A stretch of 64,000 bases of DNA from Oscillospiraceae bacterium (lineage in GTDB: Bacteria > Bacillota > Clostridia > Oscillospirales > Ruminococcaceae), in NCBI GenBank assembly GCA_017550285.1, contig JAFZPP010000001.1, positions 62,001 to 126,000 of the forward strand, in the 5' to 3' direction. Made by a program: the position numbers and the translations under genes. The notes beneath the pieces are model-generated. The model searched no databases. It was not told the origin of the DNA and saw nothing but the letters and a program-made list of their open reading frames with translations. Positions 17,845 to 27,502 of the stretch are shown in pieces (the stretch's first letter is position 1; the number at the start of each line of letters is the position of its first letter).

Positions 17845-19575
17845 TTGATTCTGAAACATCTCAAAAAGTACTGGCATTTTGCACTGCTGGCATCCGTTTT
17901 CATGATTCTGGAGGTCTATGTCGATCTGCGGCAGCCGCGCCTCATGGCGGAAATCGTCGATCAGGGCATCCTCGGTCTCGGAAACGGCGGCGTTTCGGAT
18001 ATCGGTATCGTCACGAACACCGGTATCCGCATGATTCTGATTGTCATATTCGGCGGCATCTGCGGCATTCTCAGCAATGTCTGCACAAATCTTTGCAGCC
18101 AGAATTTCGGAAACGATATCCGGAAATCCGCATTCCGCCGCATCATGCATTTTTCTTTTTCGCAGACCGATGATTTCTCGGTCGGTTCGCTGATCACGCG
18201 CACGACAAGCGACGTTACGCAGGTGCAGAATATGGTCGCGCAGCTGATTCGCGGCTGTGTGCGCTGTGCGATGTTCTTCGTCGCCGGCAGCATTGCGCTT
18301 GTCTCGCTGGCTGCGGATTTCGGCACCGTCATTCTGATTGCCATGCCGATTCTGCTGCTGGAGGTCGGGTTCGTCCTCTGGAAGACAAATCCCCTGTTCC
18401 GGCTGCTCCAGAACCGGCTCGACCGGATGAATACTGTCATTCAGGAAAATGTTGCCGGTGCCCGCGTTGTTAAGGCATTTGTACAGGAGCAGCGCGAATC
18501 CGAGCGCTTTGCCAAGAGCAATGACGATCTTGTCAGCACGCAGTTCCGCGTACTGATTCTGATGTCATATATGCGTCCGGTCATGAACATTATTCTCAAT
18601 ATCGCAACCATTGCAATCATCCGCATCGGCGGACTGCGCGTCGAGGACGGCAGCATTGCGCCCGGTACGGTCATGGCGGCGATTACGTATCTTTCGCAGA
18701 TTCTCAACGGCATGATGATGCTGGCGATGATTTTCCAGACCGTCACCAGAGGCATTACTTCATCCAGGCGCCTGCGCGAAATTCTCGATGCAGAGCCGCC
18801 GGTTCAGGACGGCGCCAGAGAGGATATCCCTGCAAAATTCGGCAGCATCTGCTTCAAAAATGTCAGCTTCTCCTATCCCGACAATGACGCAGCCGTGCTC
18901 AGAAATATCAGTCTTGATATCCGCGGCGGCGAGACGCTGGCGATCATCGGCGAGACGGGATGCGGCAAGAGTTCGCTCGTCAATCTGATTCCGCGGTTCT
19001 ATGACGCAACATCCGGCACGGTCGAGGTTGACGGCGTCGATGTACGCGAATTCAAGCTGCATGATCTCCGCGACAGAATTGCGGTTGTGCTGCAAAAATC
19101 AGAGCTCTTTACATCGACAATCCGCGAGAACATCAGAATCGGCAATCCGGAGGCGACGGATGCGGAGATCGAAGCCGCCGCTGCCGCCGCACAGGCAGAT
19201 GAATTCATCCGGCAGCAGCCCGACGGCTATGATACACCGGTCGCGGAATCCGGCATGAGCCTCTCCGGCGGACAGCGTCAGCGCATCGCAATTACGCGCG
19301 CACTGATCCGGAAGGCGGAAATCCTGATTCTCGATGATTCAACCAGTGCGCTGGATTTCCGCACAGAAGCGGCGCTGCAATCCGCGCTGCGTGAGCAGTA
19401 CCGCGATGTGACAAAGATCATCATTGCACAGCGCATCTCGTCGGTACAGAATGCAGACCGCATCGCCGTGCTCGAAAACGGCAGCATTGCAGCCTGCGAC
19501 ACACATGAAAATCTGCTGAAATCCTGCAAAATCTATCAGGATATCTACGCTTCGCAGATGCGGAAGGAGGCTTGA
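17845..19575 (+). CDS. Heterodimeric ABC exporter, subunit with degenerate ATPase site
   Basis: A 576-residue half-transporter of the MsbA/BmrC-D/TM287-288 class: six membrane helices (about 1-310) followed by a nucleotide-binding domain. The Walker A is GETGCGKSS and the signature SLSGGQRQR is canonical. However, Walker B reads ILILDDSTSALD, with Asp in place of the catalytic Glu, and the switch residue is Gln (IIIAQRISS) rather than His. This is the pattern of the non-catalytic half in asymmetric exporters. TTG 17845 is chosen because AAGGAG lies 7 nt upstream and the protein then begins MILKHLKKYWHFALLA as in homologs. The partner gene starts 3 bp after this stop. Likely a drug or lipid exporter; the substrate is unknown. 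Confidence 0.92.
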   Translation: MILKHLKKYWHFALLASVFMILEVYVDLRQPRLMAEIVDQGILGLGNGGVSDIGIVTNTGIRMILIVIFGGICGILSNVCTNLCSQNFGNDIRKSAFRRIMHFSFSQTDDFSVGSLITRTTSDVTQVQNMVAQLIRGCVRCAMFFVAGSIALVSLAADFGTVILIAMPILLLEVGFVLWKTNPLFRLLQNRLDRMNTVIQENVAGARVVKAFVQEQRESERFAKSNDDLVSTQFRVLILMSYMRPVMNIILNIATIAIIRIGGLRVEDGSIAPGTVMAAITYLSQILNGMMMLAMIFQTVTRGITSSRRLREILDAEPPVQDGAREDIPAKFGSICFKNVSFSYPDNDAAVLRNISLDIRGGETLAIIGETGCGKSSLVNLIPRFYDATSGTVEVDGVDVREFKLHDLRDRIAVVLQKSELFTSTIRENIRIGNPEATDAEIEAAAAAAQADEFIRQQPDGYDTPVAESGMSLSGGQRQRIAITRALIRKAEILILDDSTSALDFRTEAALQSALREQYRDVTKIIIAQRISSVQNADRIAVLENGSIAACDTHENLLKSCKIYQDIYASQMRKEA

Positions 19576-19577
19576 GC

Positions 19578-21389
19578 ATGGCAGAAAAATATGAAGCAAA
19601 AAGCGTCCAGCAGGGTTTCCGGCGTGGTCCGGGCAATTTCGGCGCGCCGGTCGAAAAGCCGCAGAATGCCAAAAAGACAATCCGCCGCCTGCTCGGCTAT
19701 TTCCGCGCGGAGATGCCGGTTGTAGCGGTGATGTCCGTGACCGTGCTGATCAGCGTGCTCGCGTCCGTTTTTGCACCGAGCTTCCAGAGTCAGGCAATCG
19801 ACAAGATCGTTTCGGCGGAATATGGGCTGCTGCCCCGTCTGCTCGGCATCATGCTCGTGCTTTACATCATTCACGGCGTTGCAACGCTGATTCAGGGCTA
19901 CATCAGTGCCTCGCTCAGTCAGCGGATCGTCAGCCGCCTGCGCAAGGAGCTGTTTGACCGCATCGTGCATCTGCCGATTTCCTATATCGACTCGCATTCG
20001 CACGGCGACCTCATCAGCCGCATGACAAATGATGCAGACAATATCTCGAATATTGTCTCCTCCTCGCTCAGCTCGCTGTTCTCCGGTGTCCTGATGCTGA
20101 TCGGAACACTGGCGATGATGCTGCATTACAGTATCCCGCTCGGTCTGCTCTCCTGCTCGACAGTCATTCTCACCGTGTTGTTCACGAGCTTCATTTCCAA
20201 GCATATGCGGCGTTTCTTCGTGAAGCGGCAGGCTCTGCTCGGCAAGCTGAACGGCAATGTGGAAGAAATGGTCACAAACTACAAGACGATTACGGCATAC
20301 AACCGGCAGGAGCAGGTCATTGACGACTTCACCGAAACCGCCGATCAGCTGACCAGAACCGGCATCATCGCCGAGATCATCTCAAACTGCATGGGTCCTG
20401 TGATGAATATGCTCAGCAATGTCTCGTTTGTCATTGTCTCCGTATTCGGCGCGTATTTTGCGCTGAAAGGCTATATCACGGTCGGCGTGATTTCCGCGTT
20501 CATCATCTACTCCAAACAGTTCTCGCGTCCGATCAATGAGCTTGCGCAGCTCTACGGGCAGATTCAGACGGCGATTGCCGGAGCAGAGCGCGTCTTTTCG
20601 ATTCTCGATACGGAAACCGAGCATTTTGAAGGCGATGCGCTGACGGATGTCAAAGGCGTGATCGAATTCAGACACATCAATTTCTCGTATGTACCGGAGA
20701 AGCGTATTATTACCGATTTCTCGCTGAAAATCGAATCCGGCAAGCGCATCGCACTGGTCGGATCGACCGGCAGCGGCAAGACAACGATCATCAATCTGCT
20801 GATGCGCTTCTATGATCCGGACAGCGGCGAGATTCTGCTCGACGGCAAAAACATTCGGGATATCGCGCTCGGCGATCTCCGCGACAGCGTCGGCATCGTC
20901 CTACAGGATACAAAGCTCTTTTCCGATACAATCCGCGCCAATCTGACCTATGCAATGTCCGATTACACGGAGGACGAGCTTGCCGCAGCGGCAAAATCCA
21001 GCCACTGCGACAAAATCGCCGCAAAGCTGCCTGACGGTTTCGATACGATGCTCTCGCAGACGAGCGTCAGTCTCTCGCAGGGTGAACAGCAGCTCATTGC
21101 AATCGGACGCGCGTTTCTCTCCTATCCGCGCATTCTGATTCTCGACGAGGCAACATCCAGCGTCGATACGAGAACCGAGCTGAGCATTCAGAATGCAATG
21201 AACGAACTGATGAAGGACCGCACAAGTCTCATCATTGCGCACCGGCTCTCCACGATTCAGGATGCCGATCAGATCATTGTCATGGATCAGGGCAGAATCG
21301 CGGAAATCGGCACGCACACCGAGCTTCTGAAACAGGGCGGCAAATACTACGATCTCTATATGACCCAATTCGCCGGACAGGCAATCTGA
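19578..21389 (+). CDS. Heterodimeric ABC exporter, catalytic subunit
   Basis: Partner of the preceding subunit, 603 residues from ATG 19578. Its ribosome site AAGGAGG lies in the end of the upstream gene, implying coupled translation. Six membrane helices are followed by an ATPase domain with Walker A GSTGSGKTT, canonical Walker B ILILDEATSSVD and switch LIIAHRLSTI. The signature is non-consensus, LSQGEQQL instead of LSGGQ. In a head-to-tail dimer this gives one complete ATP site (this Walker A/B with the partner's LSGGQ) and one degenerate site. A hydrophilic N-terminus of about 30 residues (MAEKYEAKSVQQGFRRGPG) precedes the first helix, usual for this subunit. A terminator follows directly. 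Confidence 0.93.
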   Translation: MAEKYEAKSVQQGFRRGPGNFGAPVEKPQNAKKTIRRLLGYFRAEMPVVAVMSVTVLISVLASVFAPSFQSQAIDKIVSAEYGLLPRLLGIMLVLYIIHGVATLIQGYISASLSQRIVSRLRKELFDRIVHLPISYIDSHSHGDLISRMTNDADNISNIVSSSLSSLFSGVLMLIGTLAMMLHYSIPLGLLSCSTVILTVLFTSFISKHMRRFFVKRQALLGKLNGNVEEMVTNYKTITAYNRQEQVIDDFTETADQLTRTGIIAEIISNCMGPVMNMLSNVSFVIVSVFGAYFALKGYITVGVISAFIIYSKQFSRPINELAQLYGQIQTAIAGAERVFSILDTETEHFEGDALTDVKGVIEFRHINFSYVPEKRIITDFSLKIESGKRIALVGSTGSGKTTIINLLMRFYDPDSGEILLDGKNIRDIALGDLRDSVGIVLQDTKLFSDTIRANLTYAMSDYTEDELAAAAKSSHCDKIAAKLPDGFDTMLSQTSVSLSQGEQQLIAIGRAFLSYPRILILDEATSSVDTRTELSIQNAMNELMKDRTSLIIAHRLSTIQDADQIIVMDQGRIAEIGTHTELLKQGGKYYDLYMTQFAGQAI

Positions 21390-21392
21390 TAC

Positions 21393-21428
21393 AAAAAAGA
21401 GTGAGGGCATCTGCTCTCACTCTTTTTG
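21393..21428. terminator. Bidirectional terminator between exporter and SGNH-dockerin gene
   Basis: AAAAAGAGTGAG (to 21405) pairs with CTCACTCTTTTT (from 21416). The A and T tracts serve convergent genes on both strands. Confidence 0.8.
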
Positions 21429-21430
21429 TA

Positions 21431-22663
21431 TTATTCTTTCGGTGCCTTTGGATTTCCGGTAATATCCGCCCATGTCACGGAGCCGCCGGAAATATGGTTT
21501 TCCACATAATAGGTCAGAATAAACTGCGCATCCTCGACAGAAACACTGTTATCCAGATTGACGTCAATCTGCGAAAAACCTGCGTAGGTCACGCCCTCGC
21601 CGTAAATGCTCTTGAATGCCATTTGATCCGTATACAGATTCAGAACCGCCTGCGCATCGTCAATCAGAATCTGATTGTCACTGTTCGCATCGCCGAATTT
21701 ACCGGTCAGCTGACCCTCGGTATAGTTCATCAGCGAAGTGCGGGATTTGGAATTCATGCGGAGATAATCCGAATAATCAATCTGTCCGAGCAGCGGAAGA
21801 ATCGTCGGGAACGTCTTTTTCACGCCGCTGAGCTTATCCATAATCACTGCGCCGATCAGGGCATGTCCGAGCGCATTCGGATGCACATCCTGTTCGGAGA
21901 GAATCTTGCAGAATACCCAGCCGTCACCGGCAAACGCAGCAGAAACATCTGCAACCTCAAAGCTCTCGAGCTTGCCCATTGCCTTGTTCAGCTGCGCAAG
22001 ATTACCGGCTACATATTTCGTGAACAGCGTGTAATCCTGATAATCCGAATCATCATGATGATTCGCGTAAAAATAACGCAGCGGCAGCTCATACGGATTG
22101 TAAATCGTCTGCATCATGATGCGTGCATTTGGATTCAGCTTGCGCAGCTTTTCCGCAATCACGGGATAATTATCGACCGCCTGATTGCGCGGTTCACGCA
22201 GGACGCCTGTCAGACCGGAAATAAACTTCTCCGCCTTATGCTCCGATGCAAGGCGCTGCAAAAGCTGCATTGCCGTTTCGCCTTCCTCACGCATGTCATT
22301 GAAATAATCGCGCGTCGGTTTCAGCAGATCGTTCGCGCCGATGCTGATGCAGATGATATCCGCCGATTTGATGGCTTCGGCATTCTTTGCATCGTCAAGC
22401 TGACTGATCAGGTCAAAGGTCGTATAGCCGGGTACGGCAAGATTTGTCACCGTTCCGCCGGTAAACTCCCTGAGATAATCCGCATAGCTCATCTCATCAT
22501 TTTTCAAGCCGTAACCACTGGCAATACTGTCGCCCATAATCAACAGCGATGACTGCTCCGCAGCAGATGCCGTTTCGGCAGGGAGCGCAGCAGCCGTCAG
22601 GCTGCCCGCCGCCATTGCAGCAAGCAGTGCAAAGCACCGTTTGATCGGATATTTCATATTCAA
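21431..22663 (-). CDS. Secreted SGNH/GDSL hydrolase with C-terminal dockerin
   Basis: About 410 residues: signal peptide (to AETASAAEQ), then an SGNH hydrolase domain (about 40-310) and a dockerin (about 335-400). Catalytic blocks are IMGDSIASGYG (nucleophile Ser), the ISIGANDLL block (Asn) and the DVHPNALGH block (Asp/His). The dockerin has two loops, GDANSDNQILIDDAQ and DVNLDNSVSVEDAQ. It is probably an acetyl or other ester-removing enzyme acting on plant polysaccharide within a cellulosome; the substrate is not determined. The first ATG (22657) is 13 nt from AAGGA, whereas TTG 22663 is at 7 nt and sits exactly where the ATG of the neighbouring esterase gene sits relative to the same GGATTTGATT leader, so TTG 22663 is preferred. 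Confidence 0.88.
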   Translation of the reverse strand: MNMKYPIKRCFALLAAMAAGSLTAAALPAETASAAEQSSLLIMGDSIASGYGLKNDEMSYADYLREFTGGTVTNLAVPGYTTFDLISQLDDAKNAEAIKSADIICISIGANDLLKPTRDYFNDMREEGETAMQLLQRLASEHKAEKFISGLTGVLREPRNQAVDNYPVIAEKLRKLNPNARIMMQTIYNPYELPLRYFYANHHDDSDYQDYTLFTKYVAGNLAQLNKAMGKLESFEVADVSAAFAGDGWVFCKILSEQDVHPNALGHALIGAVIMDKLSGVKKTFPTILPLLGQIDYSDYLRMNSKSRTSLMNYTEGQLTGKFGDANSDNQILIDDAQAVLNLYTDQMAFKSIYGEGVTYAGFSQIDVNLDNSVSVEDAQFILTYYVENHISGGSVTWADITGNPKAPKE

Positions 22664-22784
22664 AATCAAATCCTTCCGTATAAAAAACTGTACTCATGCA
22701 GCCTTGCGCCGCATGAGTACAGTTTAACAGATTTCGGTTCATTTGTCAATGCCGGAATCGAAATTTCCACAAAATCGCAGGTTT

Positions 22785-24614
22785 TTACTCGATGACCGCG
22801 ATGCCGTAAAGAACGAACTTGCCGTTGCCTGCCAGCGAGAAATTGATCTCTCCGGACTCCGGCTGATAGTAACCGACGTCGCCGTCCTGACCGCCCCATG
22901 TCCACTGGAGATTTGCATCGACCTTATTGGTCTTGCCGTTTGCAGAGACATTCACGGAGCCCATACCGCTGGAGTTGGACTGGAACAGCAGCAGGATGCC
23001 CTTGCCGTTGATCTTGAAGGTCATCGGCTGACCGCCGTTCGGGCTGTAGCTGCCGTCGTTATTGCGCTTCCAACCGCCTGCGTTGAAGCCGTCGAGCTGG
23101 TTGAAGTCAACAAGATGATTGTTTGCATACTCTGCACCGAAGACTTCCTTGGACGGAATCTCGTAGCTGTCCGAAGCATTTTCGCTGCGGAGCGCCTGAC
23201 GGTAGTAGTAGCCGATCCAGTCCGCGATCATCTGGTGACCGCCGTTGCCCGGGTGGATTGTATCGCCGCTGCCATACTGGGAATCCCAGTTGACGCTGCC
23301 GCCCTGAATTGCGCCCTTGCCGCTGATTACCGGCAGATCGTAGTTTTCGCCGACCTTGACCATCCAGTCCTCATTCGTGCTGAGGGACTTCTGGCAAAGG
23401 GTAATCAGAACAACTGCCGGTGCATTTTCCTGCATCAGGCACTTCTTGACGAGAGACTCATAAGATTTCTGGAAACGGTCGCCGCCCTGGTCGTTGACCG
23501 CGAATTCGATGAAGATGATATCGCAGTTCTTCGAGAAAATATCCTTGTCAACACGCATGTTGCCGACGACGGACGAGGTACCTGCCTTACCGGCATTGAC
23601 GAAGGAAACATTATTGCCGGTGCCGAAGGTGTTTTTGAAGTAGTTGCCGGAGATATTGACAAAGCTCTTATCCGGCGAGGTTGAGGAACCGCCCTCTGTG
23701 ATCGAACCGCCGATATAGCCGATCGTGACCTTTTCGCCTGCCTGTGCCTTGGCGATTTTCTCACGGATACGGTAGGTATTGCCGAGGCGGCGGATGCTGC
23801 CCTGAAGCGCTTTCAGGGCATTGCCGGTCGCCTGCTCCTGATAGTTGTCCCAGTCGCCGCTGACAGCCGGTCCCTCCGGAATCTCCGGCTCAGGCGGGAA
23901 CAGGATGAAATTCTTGAGCAGCGAGAGATCGACCGCATTGATGACCTGATCCTCGTTCATATCTGCGCCGATTTCGATTTCCTCCTCCTCGGACAGCAGA
24001 TACTTGGAAAGCGCGACGGCATCCGCAACATCCACGGTCAGGTCGCCGTTTGCATCGCCCTTCTTGATCTTTGCAGGTGCGCCGTTGACAGCAAATGTAT
24101 CGACATAAAAGTCTGTCAGCGAGGAACTTGTCTCAACATAAATAGACATATCGCTTGCATCTTCCGGCACTTTGAACGCATCGTTGGAAAGCACAGTCCA
24201 TTCGCCGTCCTGTGCGGTTGCAAGTGCGATCTCCGGATACTCCGTACCGGCAGCGGTCTTGCACTGCATGGACATTTTCATTTCGACAGCCTCGCCGCTC
24301 TTCTGGAGCACCGCGCAGGATACCTTATAGGTCTGACCCGGCTTCATCAGATCGGAAACATCGCGGCTGGCACCGTGCCATGTTTCACCGCGCTCAGAAA
24401 CGAACAGGCTGCAATTCGTTGTATTCGCCTCATCGGATGTCCACTGGACGGAAGCACCGCCTCTGCCGGAGAAGCTGTCATTCGTTGTCTCGAAATCCGC
24501 ACCGATGATCTTTGCGGCAGATGCCTGCATCGCCGGAAGCATCGAAATGCAGGACAGCGCCGAAACAAAGCCTGTCAGGAACGCCGCTCCCTTTAGAGTT
24601 CTGTGTTTTCTCAT
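22785..24614 (-). CDS. Secreted CBM-dockerin-SGNH esterase
   Basis: 609 residues with a signal peptide (about 1-33, ending ASAAK). A jelly-roll carbohydrate-binding domain of CBM4/9/22 type follows (about 35-175). A central dockerin (about 180-240) has GDANGDLTVDVADAV and ADMNEDQVINAVDLS. Then an SGNH hydrolase (about 265-480) has blocks YIGGSITEGGSS, FIEFAVNDQGG and DTIHPGNGGHQ, and a C-terminal beta-sandwich (about 490-609) may be another CBM. The internal position of the dockerin between CBM and catalytic domain is typical of ruminococcal enzymes. Likely an acetyl-xylan or acetyl-mannan esterase, by inference from architecture. ATG 24614 follows GGGAGGA; earlier in-frame codons lie in the leader. 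Divergent from the ECF sigma gene. Confidence 0.9.
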   Translation of the reverse strand: MRKHRTLKGAAFLTGFVSALSCISMLPAMQASAAKIIGADFETTNDSFSGRGGASVQWTSDEANTTNCSLFVSERGETWHGASRDVSDLMKPGQTYKVSCAVLQKSGEAVEMKMSMQCKTAAGTEYPEIALATAQDGEWTVLSNDAFKVPEDASDMSIYVETSSSLTDFYVDTFAVNGAPAKIKKGDANGDLTVDVADAVALSKYLLSEEEEIEIGADMNEDQVINAVDLSLLKNFILFPPEPEIPEGPAVSGDWDNYQEQATGNALKALQGSIRRLGNTYRIREKIAKAQAGEKVTIGYIGGSITEGGSSTSPDKSFVNISGNYFKNTFGTGNNVSFVNAGKAGTSSVVGNMRVDKDIFSKNCDIIFIEFAVNDQGGDRFQKSYESLVKKCLMQENAPAVVLITLCQKSLSTNEDWMVKVGENYDLPVISGKGAIQGGSVNWDSQYGSGDTIHPGNGGHQMIADWIGYYYRQALRSENASDSYEIPSKEVFGAEYANNHLVDFNQLDGFNAGGWKRNNDGSYSPNGGQPMTFKINGKGILLLFQSNSSGMGSVNVSANGKTNKVDANLQWTWGGQDGDVGYYQPESGEINFSLAGNGKFVLYGIAVIE

Positions 24615-24700
24615 AATCAAATCCTCCCTGTTTTCTGCGGAATTCATATCAAATCGAATCCCTCTAAAAAACCAATCCGCATACTGCGGTATTTTGTTCC

Positions 24701-24729
24701 ATTATACCAGATTGCATACAATTTGTAAA
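24701..24729 (-). promoter_or_regulatory. Promoter of the CBM-dockerin-SGNH gene
   Basis: TTTACA (24724-24729), 17-bp spacer, TATAAT (24701-24706), minus strand. It lies back to back with the ECF operon promoter. Confidence 0.75.
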
Positions 24730-24784
24730 GTATCAATTACGCATATTTACTGTCAAATATTCACCAAACGGCTAAGTTGTACGG

Positions 24785-24813
24785 TTGATTTGCAGATAAG
24801 ATCATGCTATAAT
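24785..24813 (+). promoter_or_regulatory. Promoter of ECF sigma module 1
   Basis: TTGATT (24785-24790), 17-bp spacer, TATAAT (24808-24813). A leader of about 130 nt precedes the ATG at 24946. Confidence 0.7.
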
Positions 24814-24945
24814 ACAGATACAAGCATACAAGTTTAATGTTAAAACATAAATATTTTTATCCTATGCACAAAAAAGTTCTCCGCTACTGTGTAGCATAGT
24901 GAAAGGGCATACAAAGCCTGAAAAGATAACAGGAGGTACGCGGCA

Positions 24946-25437
24946 ATGCTCAGTGAATCGAATATCGCGCTGTATGCATTTCAGAAATACGGCGATACCG
25001 CATTGCAGGCAGCGTTCTGCTGTCTCGGCAGCCGCGCCGACGCAGAAGATGTCGCACAGGAGGTCTTCTTCGCACTGCACAGAAAGCCCCGCGCATTCAA
25101 TGACGACGAGCATCTGAAAGCATATATTCTGCGCGCGGTCATAAACCGTTGCAGGAATCTGCGCAGATCACTCCGGCGGCGAATCCGCATCAGCCTTGAG
25201 GATGTCAATGAATCAGAGCTGGCAGAGCAGCCTGATTCGCTCAGGGAAATCATCGAAACGGTCAGAGTGCTGCCGCCGCCCTACAATGCCGTTGTGTATC
25301 TGCATGACTGCGAGGGCTATACAATCCGTGAGATTGCGGATATGCTCGGTAAAAAGGAAAACACAATCGGAGCACAGCTGCGCAGAGGCAGAGAAAAGCT
25401 CCGCATAGAGCTCAAAGATTCGGGGGTGTTGGAATGA
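24946..25437 (+). CDS. ECF-type RNA polymerase sigma factor (module 1)
   Basis: 163 residues with sigma-70 region 2 (about 10-80; SRADAEDVAQEVFFALHRK) and region 4 (about 105-160; LPPPYNAVVYLHDCEGYTIREIADMLG with the helix-turn-helix KKENTIGAQLRRGREKLR). No region 1 or 3, so it is an ECF factor. AGGAGG precedes ATG 24946. The gene overlaps the next by ATGA (4 bp), the standard sigma/anti-sigma coupling. The stimulus is unknown. A promoter is shared back to back with a cellulosomal esterase gene, which might reflect carbohydrate sensing, though that link is only positional. Confidence 0.92.
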   Translation: MLSESNIALYAFQKYGDTALQAAFCCLGSRADAEDVAQEVFFALHRKPRAFNDDEHLKAYILRAVINRCRNLRRSLRRRIRISLEDVNESELAEQPDSLREIIETVRVLPPPYNAVVYLHDCEGYTIREIADMLGKKENTIGAQLRRGREKLRIELKDSGVLE

Positions 25438-27245
25438 AACAGCAGGATTACCGCCGCGCAGTCGGGAGCATTCGCTGGAGTGCTGCCAGACGCCGTGATA
25501 TCGAGGCGAAGCTGCGTCAGACTGCCGCAGTGCAGGCGGTACAGGATGATGATGAAGATGAACCGATCCGTATTCCGCACATTATGAAGGTATACGAGGA
25601 ACAGGAGGCGCGTATGAAAATGGAACGCAGACAGGCAAGAATGTATCTGCTGGTGCTTGCAGCAGCCATGCTGACCATCGGCGGAACCGTCGCGGCAGTC
25701 GCTTACAGCAGCCGCAGACAAATCAGCGATATCAGTCAGAATGAGGAGATCAAACCGGAAAAGAAAACGGACAGCAATGAGAATTCGATCACACCGGATG
25801 ATCTTGCAACACCGGTCATTGCGCCGGCGCTGACCGACCAGCAGGATGAACCCGACTGCCACGGCATCGCAAAAACCGGCTCCGGTTTCTTCTTCATCGG
25901 TTACGAAAATGCAACCCGTAATCCGGAAGAAGGCTACAACGGCACTGCGCTGCGCTATTATGATGAAGCATCCGGCGAATCGGTTTATCTCTGTGCAAAG
26001 CCGAACTGTCAGCACAACGGCAGTGAATTCTGCACTGCAACCACGCAAATCTACAGCTTCGTTTCAAAGCCGGTCTATCTGGACGGTTATCTCTATGTCA
26101 TCGCTTCCGATCAACGGGAAATGATCTGGAAGAAGGACAAATGGGAAAAGCTGCCGACCGTCCTGCTGCGCTATCAGCCGGACGGCACCGAGATCACGCA
26201 GGTTGCCGAACTGAATGCCGATGAACAAACAAAAGCATATCCCTGCGATCTCATCGCGCACCGCGGTCAGCTCTGGATGATCTGCACCTACGGGCGTGAA
26301 ATAGTCAACTTTGACGATAACTTCGGTATGCTCTCAAATGCAAGCGGCGGAAAATATGATATCTTCTGCTATGAACCGGCAAAGCAGAAGATCACCAAGC
26401 TCTATACCTCCGGCGAGCTGCAAAAGAACTTTTCACCGTTCAGCGTGTTCGGTCCGGCGATGAAGGGTGCCGGCGATTATGTATACTTTTACAGTTATGA
26501 CAATCAATGGCGCGATCCGTATACGCATCCCGGTATCTGCCGGATTGACTGCCGCAGCGGCGAAATCGAAAAGACCGTTGAACTGAAAGCGAATAAATCT
26601 GCATATTATACCGTCACAGATGATGCCGTTTACTATACATCCGGAACCAGCATAAATGACGATCAGGTGATTCACAGATACGATCTGCAAACCGGAGAAG
26701 ACAGTGTCATTGTCTCATTGACAGCACTTACACAGGAGCAGGCACCGTGGTATACAAGCGAGCTTGCCGAGGAGCAGAAAGCCGCCGTCTATATGCACGC
26801 AATGGTCGCGGATGACACACATATCTATCTGTTCTGGCAGCTTGAGGATCGCTACACGGAGAACAAGGAGGACAACGGGCGCCTCCTGCACTTTGTCACC
26901 GAGATCGACACAAAGAACGGCAAAACGCGCACCGCCGGAGTAGACAGCGTGAAAAACATCGAATGCCCCGAGGAACTGATCCGCAAGGAGCTGTATAGGA
27001 ACGGCTATTATGATCGGACGCAAAACAAGCTGATCACGGGTGATCAGCTCACCGAAGCTGATTATCAGAACGCAATCGAAAACAAACGGAAAGAAACCCT
27101 CGAGCCGTATTATGACAATACTTTCTATGACGGAAAGGATTTCTATATCCATACCTCTGCCGTACAGTACCGTATCTCACGCGATGAACTGTTCGGCAAT
27201 CAGAATGCAGAGCAGCTCTGCTATCTTCAGCATTATGCAGACTGA
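25434..27245 (+). CDS. Membrane protein with extracytoplasmic beta-propeller-like domain, putative anti-sigma factor
   Basis: 603 residues. The cytoplasmic N-terminus (about 1-75, charged) is followed by a membrane helix (about 76-98, MYLLVLAAAMLTIGGTVAAV) and a large outer domain (about 130-603) made of repeating strand motifs such as GYLYVIASDQ, DYVYFYSYDN, DAVYYTSGTS and THIYLFWQL. A Cys-containing motif, YLCAKPNCQHNGSEFC, recurs in clostridial proteins of this kind. The propeller-like repeats suggest DUF5050-type sensing. The 4-bp overlap with the sigma gene and the topology suggest it sequesters that sigma factor, but no classical zinc anti-sigma motif (HxxxCxxC) is seen, so the function is inferred. 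Terminator follows. Confidence 0.75.
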   Translation: MKQQDYRRAVGSIRWSAARRRDIEAKLRQTAAVQAVQDDDEDEPIRIPHIMKVYEEQEARMKMERRQARMYLLVLAAAMLTIGGTVAAVAYSSRRQISDISQNEEIKPEKKTDSNENSITPDDLATPVIAPALTDQQDEPDCHGIAKTGSGFFFIGYENATRNPEEGYNGTALRYYDEASGESVYLCAKPNCQHNGSEFCTATTQIYSFVSKPVYLDGYLYVIASDQREMIWKKDKWEKLPTVLLRYQPDGTEITQVAELNADEQTKAYPCDLIAHRGQLWMICTYGREIVNFDDNFGMLSNASGGKYDIFCYEPAKQKITKLYTSGELQKNFSPFSVFGPAMKGAGDYVYFYSYDNQWRDPYTHPGICRIDCRSGEIEKTVELKANKSAYYTVTDDAVYYTSGTSINDDQVIHRYDLQTGEDSVIVSLTALTQEQAPWYTSELAEEQKAAVYMHAMVADDTHIYLFWQLEDRYTENKEDNGRLLHFVTEIDTKNGKTRTAGVDSVKNIECPEELIRKELYRNGYYDRTQNKLITGDQLTEADYQNAIENKRKETLEPYYDNTFYDGKDFYIHTSAVQYRISRDELFGNQNAEQLCYLQHYAD

Positions 27246-27266
27246 CAAATCTGCCTGAATCTTCTG

Positions 27267-27307
27267 AAAGACTGTCTCCGAACCCAATGTCCGGAGACAG
27301 TCTTTTT
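27267..27307 (+). terminator. Terminator of ECF module 1
   Basis: A 14-bp stem AAAGACTGTCTCCG (27267-27280) pairs with CGGAGACAGTCTTT, then T5. Confidence 0.88.
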
Positions 27308-27431
27308 GCAAAATCAAATTGCAGAACACGCAGGATCGACAAAAAAACTGTCAGGAATGCCCAAAAGTGTAGCCGTCTTTTCCGTAATGCACAAAAAACT
27401 AAATAAAATTTTCGCTATCTTCGCAAAAGTG

Positions 27432-27460
27432 TTGACTTTTTTTCAGAAGTGTAGTATAAT
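27432..27460 (+). promoter_or_regulatory. Promoter of the proline-rich repeat protein gene
   Basis: TTGACT (27432-27437), 17-bp spacer, TATAAT (27455-27460) followed by GG. Confidence 0.82.
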
Positions 27461-27502
27461 GGTAAGAGCAGAAAAATAAACCCCAGCGGAGGTAATGATC
27501 AT

